The notes under the pieces are model-generated. The model was not told where the DNA came from, searched no databases, and worked only from the letters and a program-made list of their open reading frames with translations. Source: Solirubrobacterales bacterium (GTDB lineage Bacteria > Actinomycetota > Thermoleophilia > Solirubrobacterales > 70-9). Taken from it: 64,000 nucleotides of DNA. How positions within the stretch are numbered: the first letter of the stretch is position 1; each line of letters opens with the position of its first letter. Below, in pieces: positions 11,477 through 18,591 of the stretch. The DNA is taken from NCBI GenBank assembly GCA_021155855.1, contig JAJNAZ010000010.1:1-64000 (forward strand), read 5' to 3'. The position numbers were made by a program, and so were the translations under genes.

Positions 11477-12709
11477 TCACTGCCGCTGCCCGACGAGATT
11501 TTCGAGCGCGGAGTCGGGATTGGCCAGGCGTCTGGCATCGACGGGCTGCCGGGAGCGGATCAGCTCGCGGATCGCCTCGTTGACGTCCCAGACGTTGACG
11601 TTCATCCCGGCGACCACGCGTCCGTGCTCGAGCCAGAAGGCGATGAACTCGCGGCCCGCGACCTCTCCGCGGAAGACCACCTCGTCCCAGCTGGTGGCGA
11701 AGCCGCCGTACTCCATCCCGACCTCGTACTGATCGGAGAAGAAGTAGGGAATCTCCTCGTAGGCGACGGCCTGGCCGAGCATCGCCCGCGCGGCGACCGG
11801 TCCCTGGTTGAGCGCGTTGGCCCAGTGCTCGACCCGAAGGCGGCGGTCGTAGAAGGGGTGCTGCGCGTTGGCGACATCACCCGCGGCGAAGATCCCCGGG
11901 AGGCTGCTCTCGAGGCGCTGGTCGACGAGGATGCCGTCGTCGATTCGCAGGCCGGCGGTCTCGGCCAGGGCGGTGCGCGGCGCGACCCCGATCCCGACCA
12001 CCACGAACTCGGCATCCAGCGACGCCCCGTCCCGGGTGAGGACGCGCTCGACCGAGCCCTCGCCCTCGAAGCGCTCCACCGTCGTCTCCGACAGGAACTC
12101 GACCCCGTGGTCGCGGTGGATGTCGAGGTACACCCGGCCGACCTCGGGGCCCAGTACCCGCTCCAGCGGCAGCGAGGCCATCTCGATCATCGTCACCTCA
12201 CAACCCTTCTGGCGCGCCGAGGCGGCGATCTCGGCGCCGATCCAGCCGGAGCCGACCACCACGAGCCGCTGGCCGCGCTCGATTCGCTCGCCGATCCGCC
12301 CGGAGTCGGCGACGGTTCGCAGGTAATGGATGCCATCGAGCTCCGAACCGGCCACGTCGAGGCGGCGGGGCGCGGCGCCCGTCGTCAGCAGCAGGCGGTC
12401 ATAGCCCAGGCGGCGATCCCCCTCCAGCAGCAGCTTGCGCGGCCCGGGGTCGATGGCGGTCACCCGGGTCGAGAGCAAAAGCTCGATCTCGTGATCGGAG
12501 TAGAAGCTCTCCGCGTGAACGTAGGGCTTGTCGGTGGTCTCGCCCCGCAAGTAGTCCTTCGACAGCGGTGGGCGCTCGTAGGGGCGCTCGGGCTCATCGC
12601 CGATCAGGATCAGCCGACCATCGAAGCCCTCCTCGCGAAGGGTCTCCGCCGCCTTCGCTGCGGCCAATCCGGCGCCGACGATGACGAAGGTCTGGGGTTG
12701 TGCGCTCAT
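11477..12709 (-). CDS. Ferredoxin/rubredoxin reductase-type flavoprotein
   Basis: 410 residues of a two-Rossmann pyridine-nucleotide oxidoreductase with a C-terminal reductase domain, like BphA4, putidaredoxin reductase and rubredoxin reductase. FAD site VIVGAGLAAAKAAETL at ~8-23, NAD(P)H site VVVGSGWIGAEIAASA at ~150, second FAD motif IFAAGDVAN at ~280, and the reductase_C fold ending near LENLVG. It would pass electrons from NAD(P)H to a ferredoxin or rubredoxin. No ferredoxin gene is adjacent; possible partners are the ferredoxin-dependent enzymes at 54-58 kb. It is unrelated in subfamily to the six SQR-fold proteins below, since it keeps a proper NAD(P)H motif. Shine-Dalgarno GAGAGGA precedes the ATG. 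Confidence 0.85.
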   Translation of the reverse strand: MSAQPQTFVIVGAGLAAAKAAETLREEGFDGRLILIGDEPERPYERPPLSKDYLRGETTDKPYVHAESFYSDHEIELLLSTRVTAIDPGPRKLLLEGDRRLGYDRLLLTTGAAPRRLDVAGSELDGIHYLRTVADSGRIGERIERGQRLVVVGSGWIGAEIAASARQKGCEVTMIEMASLPLERVLGPEVGRVYLDIHRDHGVEFLSETTVERFEGEGSVERVLTRDGASLDAEFVVVGIGVAPRTALAETAGLRIDDGILVDQRLESSLPGIFAAGDVANAQHPFYDRRLRVEHWANALNQGPVAARAMLGQAVAYEEIPYFFSDQYEVGMEYGGFATSWDEVVFRGEVAGREFIAFWLEHGRVVAGMNVNVWDVNEAIRELIRSRQPVDARRLANPDSALENLVGQRQ

Positions 12710-12838
12710 CTGGTCCTCTCTGGCTAGGGGTTGATCCGGCGCATTCGTCCGGCATTCTCGTATGCGTCGGCGCGAGCGCGCTTCTTACCCGTGCGGACGG
12801 CCGGTACGACCCGCGGCGCCCGCGATCGCCAAGCGGAC

Positions 12839-12928
12839 ATGGCCGCGAAACGACACCGAACTCGGCCCTTTGTCCTCTCCGGCGGCGCCAGCCTCGGCGC
12901 GGTCCAGTTCGGCATGCTCGCGGCCTGA
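12839..12928 (+). pseudogene. N-terminal remnant of a patatin-like phospholipase
   Basis: A 29-residue ORF reading RPFVLSGGASLGAVQFGML, which matches the oxyanion-hole strand-loop (glycine-rich GG-S/A-LGA) that opens bacterial patatin-like phospholipases. Such enzymes have about 280-330 residues; here the frame stops after AA, and no GXSXG nucleophile motif follows in any frame. I read it as the head of a deleted gene. The ECF-like promoter for the next operon starts within five bases of its stop codon. Confidence 0.55.
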
Positions 12929-12932
12929 GGTA

Positions 12933-12957
12933 AGAACCTTCCGTCCCGGGGCGCTAA
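12933..12957 (+). promoter_or_regulatory. Candidate ECF-sigma promoter A
   Basis: AGAAC at 12933-12937 and GCTAA at 12953-12957, 15 bases apart. GCTAA is followed by 6 bases and then the ATG at 12964, so the message would be leaderless. The same elements with the same spacing lie before the DoxX-like gene and before the secreted-helical-protein gene, suggesting recognition by the sigma factor encoded just downstream and autoregulation. Confidence 0.5.
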
Positions 12958-12963
12958 TCGGGT

Positions 12964-13212
12964 ATGGGGCCGAAAGCAAAGCGTCCATCCGCCGCCTCGG
13001 GCCGGCAACCTCTGGCTCCTCGAGACGACCTCGCCGGCTGGCGACGGCAGCGGCTCGTGGGCGCCGGCTTCGACGCCGAGCTGGCCGCGTCCGCCGCGGC
13101 CGATTGCGAGATCGATCTCCACGCCCTGATCGAGCTCGTGGAACGGGGCTGTCCTCCTCGGCTCGCGACCCGCATCCTGAGGCCGCTCGACCGCGAGAGC
13201 AATCCGTGCTGA
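12964..13212 (+). CDS. Small conserved helical protein
   Basis: 82 residues. The core DDLAGWRRQRLVGAGFDAEL, then LHALIELVERGCPPRLATRI and LRPLD, reads as three or four helices. Short proteins of this pattern (WRRxRL...GF...A...DLHALIELVERGCPP) are, from memory, common near regulatory genes in high-GC actinobacteria, without known function. A single Cys precedes a Pro-Pro turn. It starts a likely operon with the sigma factor 62 bases downstream, and its ATG is positioned as a leaderless start behind promoter A. Function unknown. Confidence 0.6.
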   Translation: MGPKAKRPSAASGRQPLAPRDDLAGWRRQRLVGAGFDAELAASAAADCEIDLHALIELVERGCPPRLATRILRPLDRESNPC

Positions 13213-13274
13213 GGGCGCCGCGAAGTCCCGCTGCTAGGGTCGAGGCCCCGCTCGAGCCCCCGCCGCGGCTTGCG

Positions 13275-13937
13275 ATGAGCCACCCGGATCAAGCCCCGCC
13301 CGTCATCGGCCCCGATGCGGAGTCGCGAGCCTGGATTCGCGGCCTGCGCGCGGAGGGCGTTCGCGGCGAGGATGCCCGCCGTCGCCTGCACGACCTGCTG
13401 CTGAGGGCGGCGCGCTTCGAGATCAACCGGCGGCGTGGGTCGCTCCCCCACCTACGCGGCGGCGACTTCGACGATCTTGCCCACCAGGCGGCCGACGACG
13501 CCCTGCTGGCGATCCTCGGCAAGCTCGACGGCTATCGCGGCGAGAGCCGATTCACCACCTGGGCGTACAAGTTCGCCCTGCTCGAGGCCGCGGTCAGGCT
13601 TCGCCGTCGCGCCTGGCAAAGCCGTGAGGTGCCGCTCGAGCCCGAGCACTGGTCGGTTCTCCCGGGCCCGGACGCTTCGCCTGCGACCAGCGCCGAGGGC
13701 CGCGAGGTGCTCGGCTCGCTCGCCGAGGCGATCGAGACCGAGCTCTCGCGACATCAGCGCGAGGTCCTGGTCGCGATCGCGCTCAACGGGGTGCCGATCG
13801 ATGTCTTGGCCGACCGGCTGAACACGACCCGTGGCGCCCTCTACAAGACGGTCCACGACGCGCGAAGGAAGCTGCGCACCCACCTGGCCGATGCCGGCCT
13901 CAGATTCGCAGCCGAGCCAGAGGAGGCGAGCCGATGA
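13275..13937 (+). CDS. ECF-type sigma-70 family sigma factor
   Basis: 220 residues with sigma regions 2 and 4 only. Region 2 spans ~60-115 (DDLAHQAADDALLAI, YRGESRFTTWAYKFALLEAA); region 4 covers ~160-210 (LSRHQREVLVAIALNGVPID, then LADRLNTTRGALYKTVHDAR) with a helix-turn-helix. It would direct RNA polymerase to a specific promoter set. Its stop overlaps the ATG of a zinc-finger anti-sigma gene (ATGA). Start ATG at 13275 was chosen because the frame upstream is not protein-like. A plausible regulon marker is the shared motif GTARGRRC-N15-GCTAA found in front of three local transcripts. Confidence 0.85.
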   Translation: MSHPDQAPPVIGPDAESRAWIRGLRAEGVRGEDARRRLHDLLLRAARFEINRRRGSLPHLRGGDFDDLAHQAADDALLAILGKLDGYRGESRFTTWAYKFALLEAAVRLRRRAWQSREVPLEPEHWSVLPGPDASPATSAEGREVLGSLAEAIETELSRHQREVLVAIALNGVPIDVLADRLNTTRGALYKTVHDARRKLRTHLADAGLRFAAEPEEASR

Positions 13938-14179
13938 GCGAGCGACGAACGCCAGACGATCTCGAGCTGCTCAGGAACCTGCTCGGTCCCGAGGGGCCGG
14001 AATTGAGCTGCGAGCAATGCTTCGCCGAGCTCGATCGTTACGTCGAGCTGGAGCTGAGCGAGGCCGACCCCGATCTCGCGGTGCCCGGCATGCGGGCGCA
14101 CCTCGAGGGATGCGGGGCCTGCGCCGAGGATCACCGCAGCCTGCGAGCCCTGGTCGAGGCCGAGACGGCCCCCGAGTAG
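13934..14179 (+). CDS. Zinc-finger anti-sigma factor
   Basis: 81 residues. Cysteines occur as SCEQC near residue 26-30 and in HLEGCGACAED at ~56-66, the HxxxCxxC layout of the zf-HC2/ZAS family that holds an ECF sigma inactive. There is no membrane segment, so it is a soluble anti-sigma, often redox- or metal-responsive in this family. It overlaps the sigma gene by four bases, which fixes the partnership. Confidence 0.8.
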   Translation: MSERRTPDDLELLRNLLGPEGPELSCEQCFAELDRYVELELSEADPDLAVPGMRAHLEGCGACAEDHRSLRALVEAETAPE

Positions 14180-14203
14180 GAACGGACTCCGGTTGGTCGC
14201 TAA
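14179..14203 (+). promoter_or_regulatory. Candidate ECF-sigma promoter B
   Basis: GGAAC at 14179-14183, then 15 bases, then GCTAA at 14199-14203. It starts at the last base of the anti-sigma stop codon and sits 31 bases before the DoxX-like gene. The -35 half GGAAC is typical of ECF promoters. Confidence 0.5.
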
Positions 14204-14234
14204 GTAGGTAACGACCTTCCGAAAGGAGCAACCG

Positions 14235-14777
14235 ATGAACACCATCGCCGCCTTCCTGCGGCCGATCCCGTTTCCAGCCCTCTCGCGACTTCGCGAGGAC
14301 CCCGTCAGCCAGGCCTTCACCCTGTTGCGGATCGGGTTCGCGGTGCTGCCGATCCTCATGGGACTCGACAAGTTCGCCGAGGTGCTGAACGACAACTGGA
14401 CCGCGTATCTGGCCAGTGAGTTCAACGACGTCATCCCGGGCAGCGCCCAGGACGCCATGTACGCGGTCGGCGTCGTCGAGATCCTCGCCGGGATCATCGT
14501 CTTGATCGTGCCCCGATTCGGTGGGGTGCTGGTCGCGGGCTGGCTCGGAGGAATCATTCTCAGCCTGCTGCTGGTCGGCGGCTACGGCGACATCGCACTG
14601 CGCGACTTCGGGCTCCTGCTCGGCGCCCTGACGCTGTCTCGCCTCGCCGGCGCCGAGTCCGCCATCGCGGCCGACGATCGAACCGCTCCGAAGGTCCACC
14701 GCCCGGCAGCCCCGTCCGCCGGCCACGGGAGCGCCGAGTCGTCAGCGGCCTCGAGCGCTCGGCAGCCCACGATGTAA
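14235..14777 (+). CDS. DoxX-like membrane protein
   Basis: 180 residues with four hydrophobic segments (around LLRIGFAVLPILMGLDKF, VGVVEILAGIIVLIVP, VLVAGWLGGIILSLLLVGGY and DFGLLLGALTLSRLAG), and the 'GLDKF...W' pattern of the DoxX/DoxD family. Family members are linked to thiol and redox stress in actinobacteria, but the reaction here is unknown. The last 40 residues are polar and low-complexity. Good Shine-Dalgarno (GAAAGGAG) before the ATG. Its expression probably depends on the neighbouring ECF sigma via promoter B. Confidence 0.75.
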   Translation: MNTIAAFLRPIPFPALSRLREDPVSQAFTLLRIGFAVLPILMGLDKFAEVLNDNWTAYLASEFNDVIPGSAQDAMYAVGVVEILAGIIVLIVPRFGGVLVAGWLGGIILSLLLVGGYGDIALRDFGLLLGALTLSRLAGAESAIAADDRTAPKVHRPAAPSAGHGSAESSAASSARQPTM

Positions 14778-15110
14778 GACCTCCGCGAGGACGACGGCAT
14801 TGTTGTGCTCGGTGTCGCGTGCGGCGTAGACGAGGGTCAGCGTTTCCCCGCGAGCTCGGCGCCTGAGGGCGGCGAGCCGCGGGCGCTGGCTGCGAAGCTC
14901 CTCGATGTACCGACGGCGAAACGCTTCGAAGCGCTTCGGCTCGTGCCCGAACCACTGCCTCAACTCGGTGCTCGGTGAGAGCTCCCTCTCCCAGGCGTCG
15001 AGCTTGGCTCGCTCGCGTGAGACCCCTCGCGGCCACAACCGATCGACCAGCACCCGAAAGCCAGCGGCGGGGACGGGGGGCGCGTGCGCCCGCTTCAGGC
15101 GGATGTCGAT
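14742..15110 (-). CDS. DUF488 family protein, apparent ATC start
   Basis: 122 residues if started at the ATC at 15110; 103 residues if started at the first canonical codon (GTG at 15053). The conserved DUF488 block LVDRLWPRGVSRE is intact, followed by WFGHEPKRFEAFRRRY and a final LVYAARDTEHNNA. The family N-terminus (short strand I-R-L-K-R before the VLVDRLWPRG block) is present only upstream of the GTG: translation from ATC gives DIRLKRAHAPPVPAAGFR. GAGAGGAG lies five bases before this ATC, while the GTG has no Shine-Dalgarno. No ATG, GTG or TTG exists in frame in between. The function of DUF488 is not established. The 3' end overlaps the DoxX gene (convergent). Confidence 0.75.
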   Translation of the reverse strand: MDIRLKRAHAPPVPAAGFRVLVDRLWPRGVSRERAKLDAWERELSPSTELRQWFGHEPKRFEAFRRRYIEELRSQRPRLAALRRRARGETLTLVYAARDTEHNNAVVLAEVLHRGLPSARGR

Positions 15111-15140
15111 TGCGACTCCTCTCGGGCTGGGGCCGAGGTA

Positions 15141-15165
15141 AGGGCATCCGCTCGCGCGGCGCTAA
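15141..15165 (+). promoter_or_regulatory. Candidate ECF-sigma promoter C
   Basis: AGGGC at 15141-15145, 15 bases, GCTAA at 15161-15165. The eleven bases ending in this -35 (GAGGTAAGGGC) share nine with promoter A. It drives rightward into the secreted helical protein, whose ATG is 55 bases downstream behind GAGAGGAG. Confidence 0.45.
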
Positions 15166-15219
15166 GGAACCACAACGTCCCCCGCTCGAGAGAGCGATAC
15201 CGATGAGAGGAGTACCAAA

Positions 15220-15942
15220 ATGACCACTCAGACCACGCGCGGCCACCGCCGCTCCAGGTTCACCGTACTGATCGCCACCGTAGGAGCGGCGCTCGCGCTC
15301 GCGCTTTCGACCGGCGGCGGCCAGGACGATGATTCCGTGGCCGTCGCCGACCAGGCGGTTGCCGCGGAGCACGATCACGCGAGCGCGTCCCCCCAGGTTC
15401 ATACGGAGGCCGCTCATGCGTTCCAGGACGAGATGCGAAAGCTCTGGGAGGACCACGTCACCTGGACTCGCCTGGCGATCGTCTCCTTCGTCGATGACCT
15501 GTCCGACCTGGAGCCGACCGTAGCGCGCCTGATGCGCAACCAGAGCGATATCGGCGACGCGATCAAGCCCTATTACGGCGAGCAGGCCGGCGATCGGCTG
15601 ACCGAGCTGCTCGAAGGCCACATCAACGGCGCTGTCGATCTGCTCGGCGCCGCCAAGGCCGGCGACCAAGAGCGGCTGAAGAGGGCAAACGCAGCCTGGT
15701 ATCGGAACGGGAACCAGATCGCGGACTTCCTCAGCGACGCGAACCCGGACAACTGGCCCCGGCGCGAGATGCGCTCGATGATGAAGACGCACCTCGATCA
15801 GACGATCGCTGAGGCGACCCAGCGGCTCGAGGGCGACCACGTCGCCGAGATCCGCACCTACGACGAGATCCATCTCCACATCCTCGAGATGGCAGACGCG
15901 CTGAGCGACGGCATCGTCGCCCAGTTCCCGGAGCGCTTCTAG
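15220..15942 (+). CDS. Exported or membrane-anchored all-helical protein
   Basis: 240 residues. Residues ~14-30 form an N-terminal signal or anchor (FTVLIATVGAALALALST), then a polar linker with a His-rich bit, then ~185 residues of helices: MRKLWEDHVTWTRLAIVSFV, FLSDANPDNWPRREMRSMMK, and a terminal helix ending in PERF. The same helical core (LWEDHVTWTR...FYGE...L...H) occurs in Bacillus and actinobacterial proteins of unknown role. Conserved His and Glu residues along the helices would permit metal binding, but that is inference. Behind promoter C, so probably part of the ECF regulon. Confidence 0.6.
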   Translation: MTTQTTRGHRRSRFTVLIATVGAALALALSTGGGQDDDSVAVADQAVAAEHDHASASPQVHTEAAHAFQDEMRKLWEDHVTWTRLAIVSFVDDLSDLEPTVARLMRNQSDIGDAIKPYYGEQAGDRLTELLEGHINGAVDLLGAAKAGDQERLKRANAAWYRNGNQIADFLSDANPDNWPRREMRSMMKTHLDQTIAEATQRLEGDHVAEIRTYDEIHLHILEMADALSDGIVAQFPERF

Positions 15943-15977
15943 GTCTGCCGGACCACTCGCGCGCCCGCCCGGTCGTC

Positions 15978-16502
15978 ATGATCGGGCGGGTGTGCGCAAT
16001 CGGACCAGCGAAACCAACGGCGAGGCCCGATCCGACCGCGCGGCGGGATCTGACCGCCCTCGCCGCTGCGAGCCTCGTCGCCGCCATCGTCGTGGCAACC
16101 GTCCGGGCCGCGGAACATTTCAATCACGGCACCTGGCTCGTCGCTTACCTGGTCGGCTTCCTGGCCCAGTTCTTGCTCGGCCACGGTCAGGCGGCGCTGC
16201 TGCGTGGCGCGGGCCGACCGCCTCCACCTGCGCGCGCCCGCCGGGCGCAGCTCGTGCTCTGGAACATCGGGGTGATCGCGGTCCCGGCCGGCGTTTTCGC
16301 CGATGCCCGGCTCGCGGTCGTCGTCGGAAGCGTGAGTCTGCTCGCCGCCCTGGCCTCATTTCGGGAGAGCGTCCGAGCCGTGCTCGCCTCGCACGCCTCG
16401 ACCCCCGGCTGGCTGCGCGGCGGCTACGTCGTCCTGCTCTCCTTCATGGCCGCGAGCGTGCTCGTCGGAGCAGCGCTCGCCTGGGACATCCCCTGGCTCT
16501 GA
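15978..16502 (+). CDS. Hypothetical integral membrane protein
   Basis: Up to 174 residues with four or five hydrophobic segments (LTALAAASLVAAIVVATV, WLVAYLVGFLAQFLLGHGQA, LVLWNIGVIAVPAGVFA, LAVVVGSVSLLAALASF, VVLLSFMAASVLVGAALAW). The ~20-residue head is polar; GTG at 15990 is an alternative start. No family is recognised. It follows the secreted helical protein by 35 bases on the same strand and may share its transcript. Confidence 0.5.
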   Translation: MIGRVCAIGPAKPTARPDPTARRDLTALAAASLVAAIVVATVRAAEHFNHGTWLVAYLVGFLAQFLLGHGQAALLRGAGRPPPPARARRAQLVLWNIGVIAVPAGVFADARLAVVVGSVSLLAALASFRESVRAVLASHASTPGWLRGGYVVLLSFMAASVLVGAALAWDIPWL

Positions 16503-16565
16503 GCTCCATCGTCGAGCCCACTCACCTGTCCACCCCGACCCCCGACCGGCGCCGCCGCCCGGCGT

Positions 16566-16952
16566 CTAGCGGCTGATATCGAGGCCGAGCCAGACGATCG
16601 CGAGGGTGGCGATCAGGATCGCGGCCTGCAGGGGGTGCGCACGTGGAAAGCAAAGATGGGCGAGGGTGAGGACCAGCACCAACCCGACTAGCCCGAGCTT
16701 TGCCCGCAGCATGCCCGAGTCCCAGAGCTCGTAGTGCGAGGCCATCGCGATTCCGGTCGCGAGCAGGACGGCGAGCGCGACCAGGGAGCCGTATCCGAAC
16801 CGTCGCGCGATTCCGCGCAGCCGCTCGGGGTCGGGGTTCAGCCGCTCGACCGGGACCACGGCGACGCCGAGCAGGAGCTGACCGCCGACGAAGAACGCCA
16901 TCGCGAGCAGGTGCACGTAGAGCACCCCCTGCCACAGATCGGCGTCGCTCAC
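16566..16952 (-). CDS. CopD-like four-helix membrane protein
   Basis: 128 residues with four membrane segments, beginning LYVHLLAMAFFVGGQLLL and later FGYGSLVALAVLLATGIAMA. The placing of His in the first segment and the 'ATG' turn of the third resemble the CopD/DUF2269 family of possible heme- or copper-associated membrane proteins. Last gene of the nar operon; its ATG overlaps the hemerythrin stop (16949-16952). A role in heme or metal handling for nitrate respiration is a guess from position. Confidence 0.5.
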   Translation of the reverse strand: MSDADLWQGVLYVHLLAMAFFVGGQLLLGVAVVPVERLNPDPERLRGIARRFGYGSLVALAVLLATGIAMASHYELWDSGMLRAKLGLVGLVLVLTLAHLCFPRAHPLQAAILIATLAIVWLGLDISR

Positions 16953-17401
16953 CCGCCCGTGTCCCCGTGGGCTCGCGCCTCCGCATCAGCGATCTCTGCG
17001 CCGAGTTCGGCGATCGCGGCGGGCTCGAGCGCCGTCTCGATGCACGGGAACAACTCGCGCTCCTCGAAGCGCACGTGGTCGGCGAGCAGAACCCCGAGCT
17101 CGCGCAGCTGCTCGCCCGAGAGGCCCTCGCGCTCGGCCCGTCGAACCAGGGCGCGGATCGCGAGGTGCTCCTCGGACACCCGGGCCGCCATCTGGCGCTC
17201 GGCGGTCGGGTCGCCCTCGAGCCAGCCCGGAAGCAGGATCTCCTCCTCGATCCGGAAATGGTCGCGCCCATGGGCGCGCCAGAATGCGAGCAGGGCCTCG
17301 ACCGCCGGCCCCGGTTCGTCGGCGCGCTTCAGCTGCTGGGCCGCGAACAGCGCCTGATGATGGTCGTGGGAGAGCGGGGTGAGCTCCGGGCTGCGCTTCA
17401 T
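16949..17401 (-). CDS. Hemerythrin-like domain protein
   Basis: 150 residues of four helices with the hemerythrin ligand pattern: LSHDHHQALF at ~10-19, HGRDHFRIEEEILLP at ~44-58, SEEHLAIRAL at ~76-85, and LADHVRFEERELFP at ~106-119. These His and Glu/Asp residues would bind a di-iron centre that can take up O2 or NO. It lies between narK and the CopD-like gene with four-base overlaps on both sides, so it is part of the nar operon. Likely roles are sensing or buffering of O2/NO, or repair of NO-damaged iron-sulfur centres (by analogy with YtfE-type proteins); which of these cannot be told. Confidence 0.8.
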   Translation of the reverse strand: MKRSPELTPLSHDHHQALFAAQQLKRADEPGPAVEALLAFWRAHGRDHFRIEEEILLPGWLEGDPTAERQMAARVSEEHLAIRALVRRAEREGLSGEQLRELGVLLADHVRFEERELFPCIETALEPAAIAELGAEIADAEARAHGDTGG

Positions 17402-18591
17402 CGGGCGGCTTCCGGCTCCGACGGAGGGGTGGGGGCGGGCTCAAGCAGCGCCACCGCCATCCCCGCGCACATCCAGGCGAAGGCGACAAGGAGGACGAAG
17501 GCGAGCACGAAGTCGCCGGTCGCGTCCTTGACCACCCCGAGCACCAGAGGGGGGAAGAAGCCACCGAGGCCGCCGGCGGCGCCGACGATCCCGGTCGCCG
17601 CGCCGGTCGACTCCGGAAAGAACGTCGGCACGAGCTTGAACACGGCGCCGTTGCCGAGCCCGAGGAAACCCGCCATGGTGAGGCAGAAAATCGTCACCGG
17701 GACGATCGAGGGCTCCGACGCCTGCCAGGAGAGCCCGATCGCGTCGATCCCGATGCCCATGAAGGCGAAGGTGAGCACCCGGGTCCCGCCCAATCGGTCG
17801 GAGAGCCAGCCACCGACCGGACGTGCCGCGGTGGCGACGATCGTGAACCCGGCGGCCCGCAGCCCGGCGTCGGCGAGCGAGTAGTCGAACCAGTCGGTGA
17901 GCAGCTTCGGCAGGAAGATCGCCATCGCGACGAAGCCGCCGAAGGTGACGAAGTAGAACAGCGAGAGCCGGTACAGGTCCCAGCCCGAGCGCAGCACCTC
18001 GCCGTAGGGCTGACGCACGGGCTTGCGATCCGGGACGTCACGGGCGATCGACCACCAGATCAGCCCGTAGACGGCGATCACTGCCGCGTAGACGAGCCCG
18101 GCGACCTCCTGGCTCGCCCCGTCGCGGATCGCCGGCAACGAGAACGCCGCGACCGCGGTGCCGATGTTGCCCGTTCCGTAGACGCCGAGCGCGAAGCCCT
18201 GGCGCTTGGGCGGAAACCACTCCGCCACGAACGGAACGCCGACCGCGAAGCTGGCGCCGGCGACGCCGAGCAAGAAGCCCGCGCCGAGCACTGCCGCGTA
18301 GCCGGAGGCAAAACCCACCAATGCCGCGGCCCCGGCGGAGTAGAACAGCATGCCCACGAACACGATCCGGCCGCCGAGGCGGTCGGTGACGACCCCGATC
18401 GGGATCCGCAGCAACGAGCCGAGCACGACCGGGATCGAGATCATCACCGAGGTCTCGGTGTCGGAGAGGCCGAGCTCGTCCTGGATGTCGGGGGCGATCG
18501 GCGCGATCATGCCCCATGCCGAGAAGCAGAGGGCGAAGGCGATCGTCGCCAGCGCCAGATTGCGGCCGCCGCCGGCCCCAGTGGCGTTCAT
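17398..18591 (-). CDS. narK: NarK-type nitrate/nitrite transporter (MFS)
   Basis: 397 residues with 12 membrane segments of the NNP (nitrate/nitrite porter) subgroup. The glycine-rich nitrate signatures are seen as LGVAGASFAVGVPFVAEWFP in the first half and LGLGNGAVFKLVPTFFPEST in the second, with the substrate-binding Arg (SLLRIPIGVVTDRLGG) present. It imports nitrate or exchanges it for nitrite. Start ATG 18591 overlaps narI; the stop overlaps the hemerythrin gene. Whether it is a NarK1 (H+ symport) or NarK2 (antiport) type cannot be settled by eye. Confidence 0.9.
   Translation of the reverse strand: MNATGAGGGRNLALATIAFALCFSAWGMIAPIAPDIQDELGLSDTETSVMISIPVVLGSLLRIPIGVVTDRLGGRIVFVGMLFYSAGAAALVGFASGYAAVLGAGFLLGVAGASFAVGVPFVAEWFPPKRQGFALGVYGTGNIGTAVAAFSLPAIRDGASQEVAGLVYAAVIAVYGLIWWSIARDVPDRKPVRQPYGEVLRSGWDLYRLSLFYFVTFGGFVAMAIFLPKLLTDWFDYSLADAGLRAAGFTIVATAARPVGGWLSDRLGGTRVLTFAFMGIGIDAIGLSWQASEPSIVPVTIFCLTMAGFLGLGNGAVFKLVPTFFPESTGAATGIVGAAGGLGGFFPPLVLGVVKDATGDFVLAFVLLVAFAWMCAGMAVALLEPAPTPPSEPEAAR

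Noticed and set aside
12762-13274. N-terminal extension of the sigma factor
   Set aside because: The frame is open but reads as Arg/Pro-rich nonsense and overlaps the small gene at 12964-13212; ATG 13275 gives the normal sigma N-terminus.
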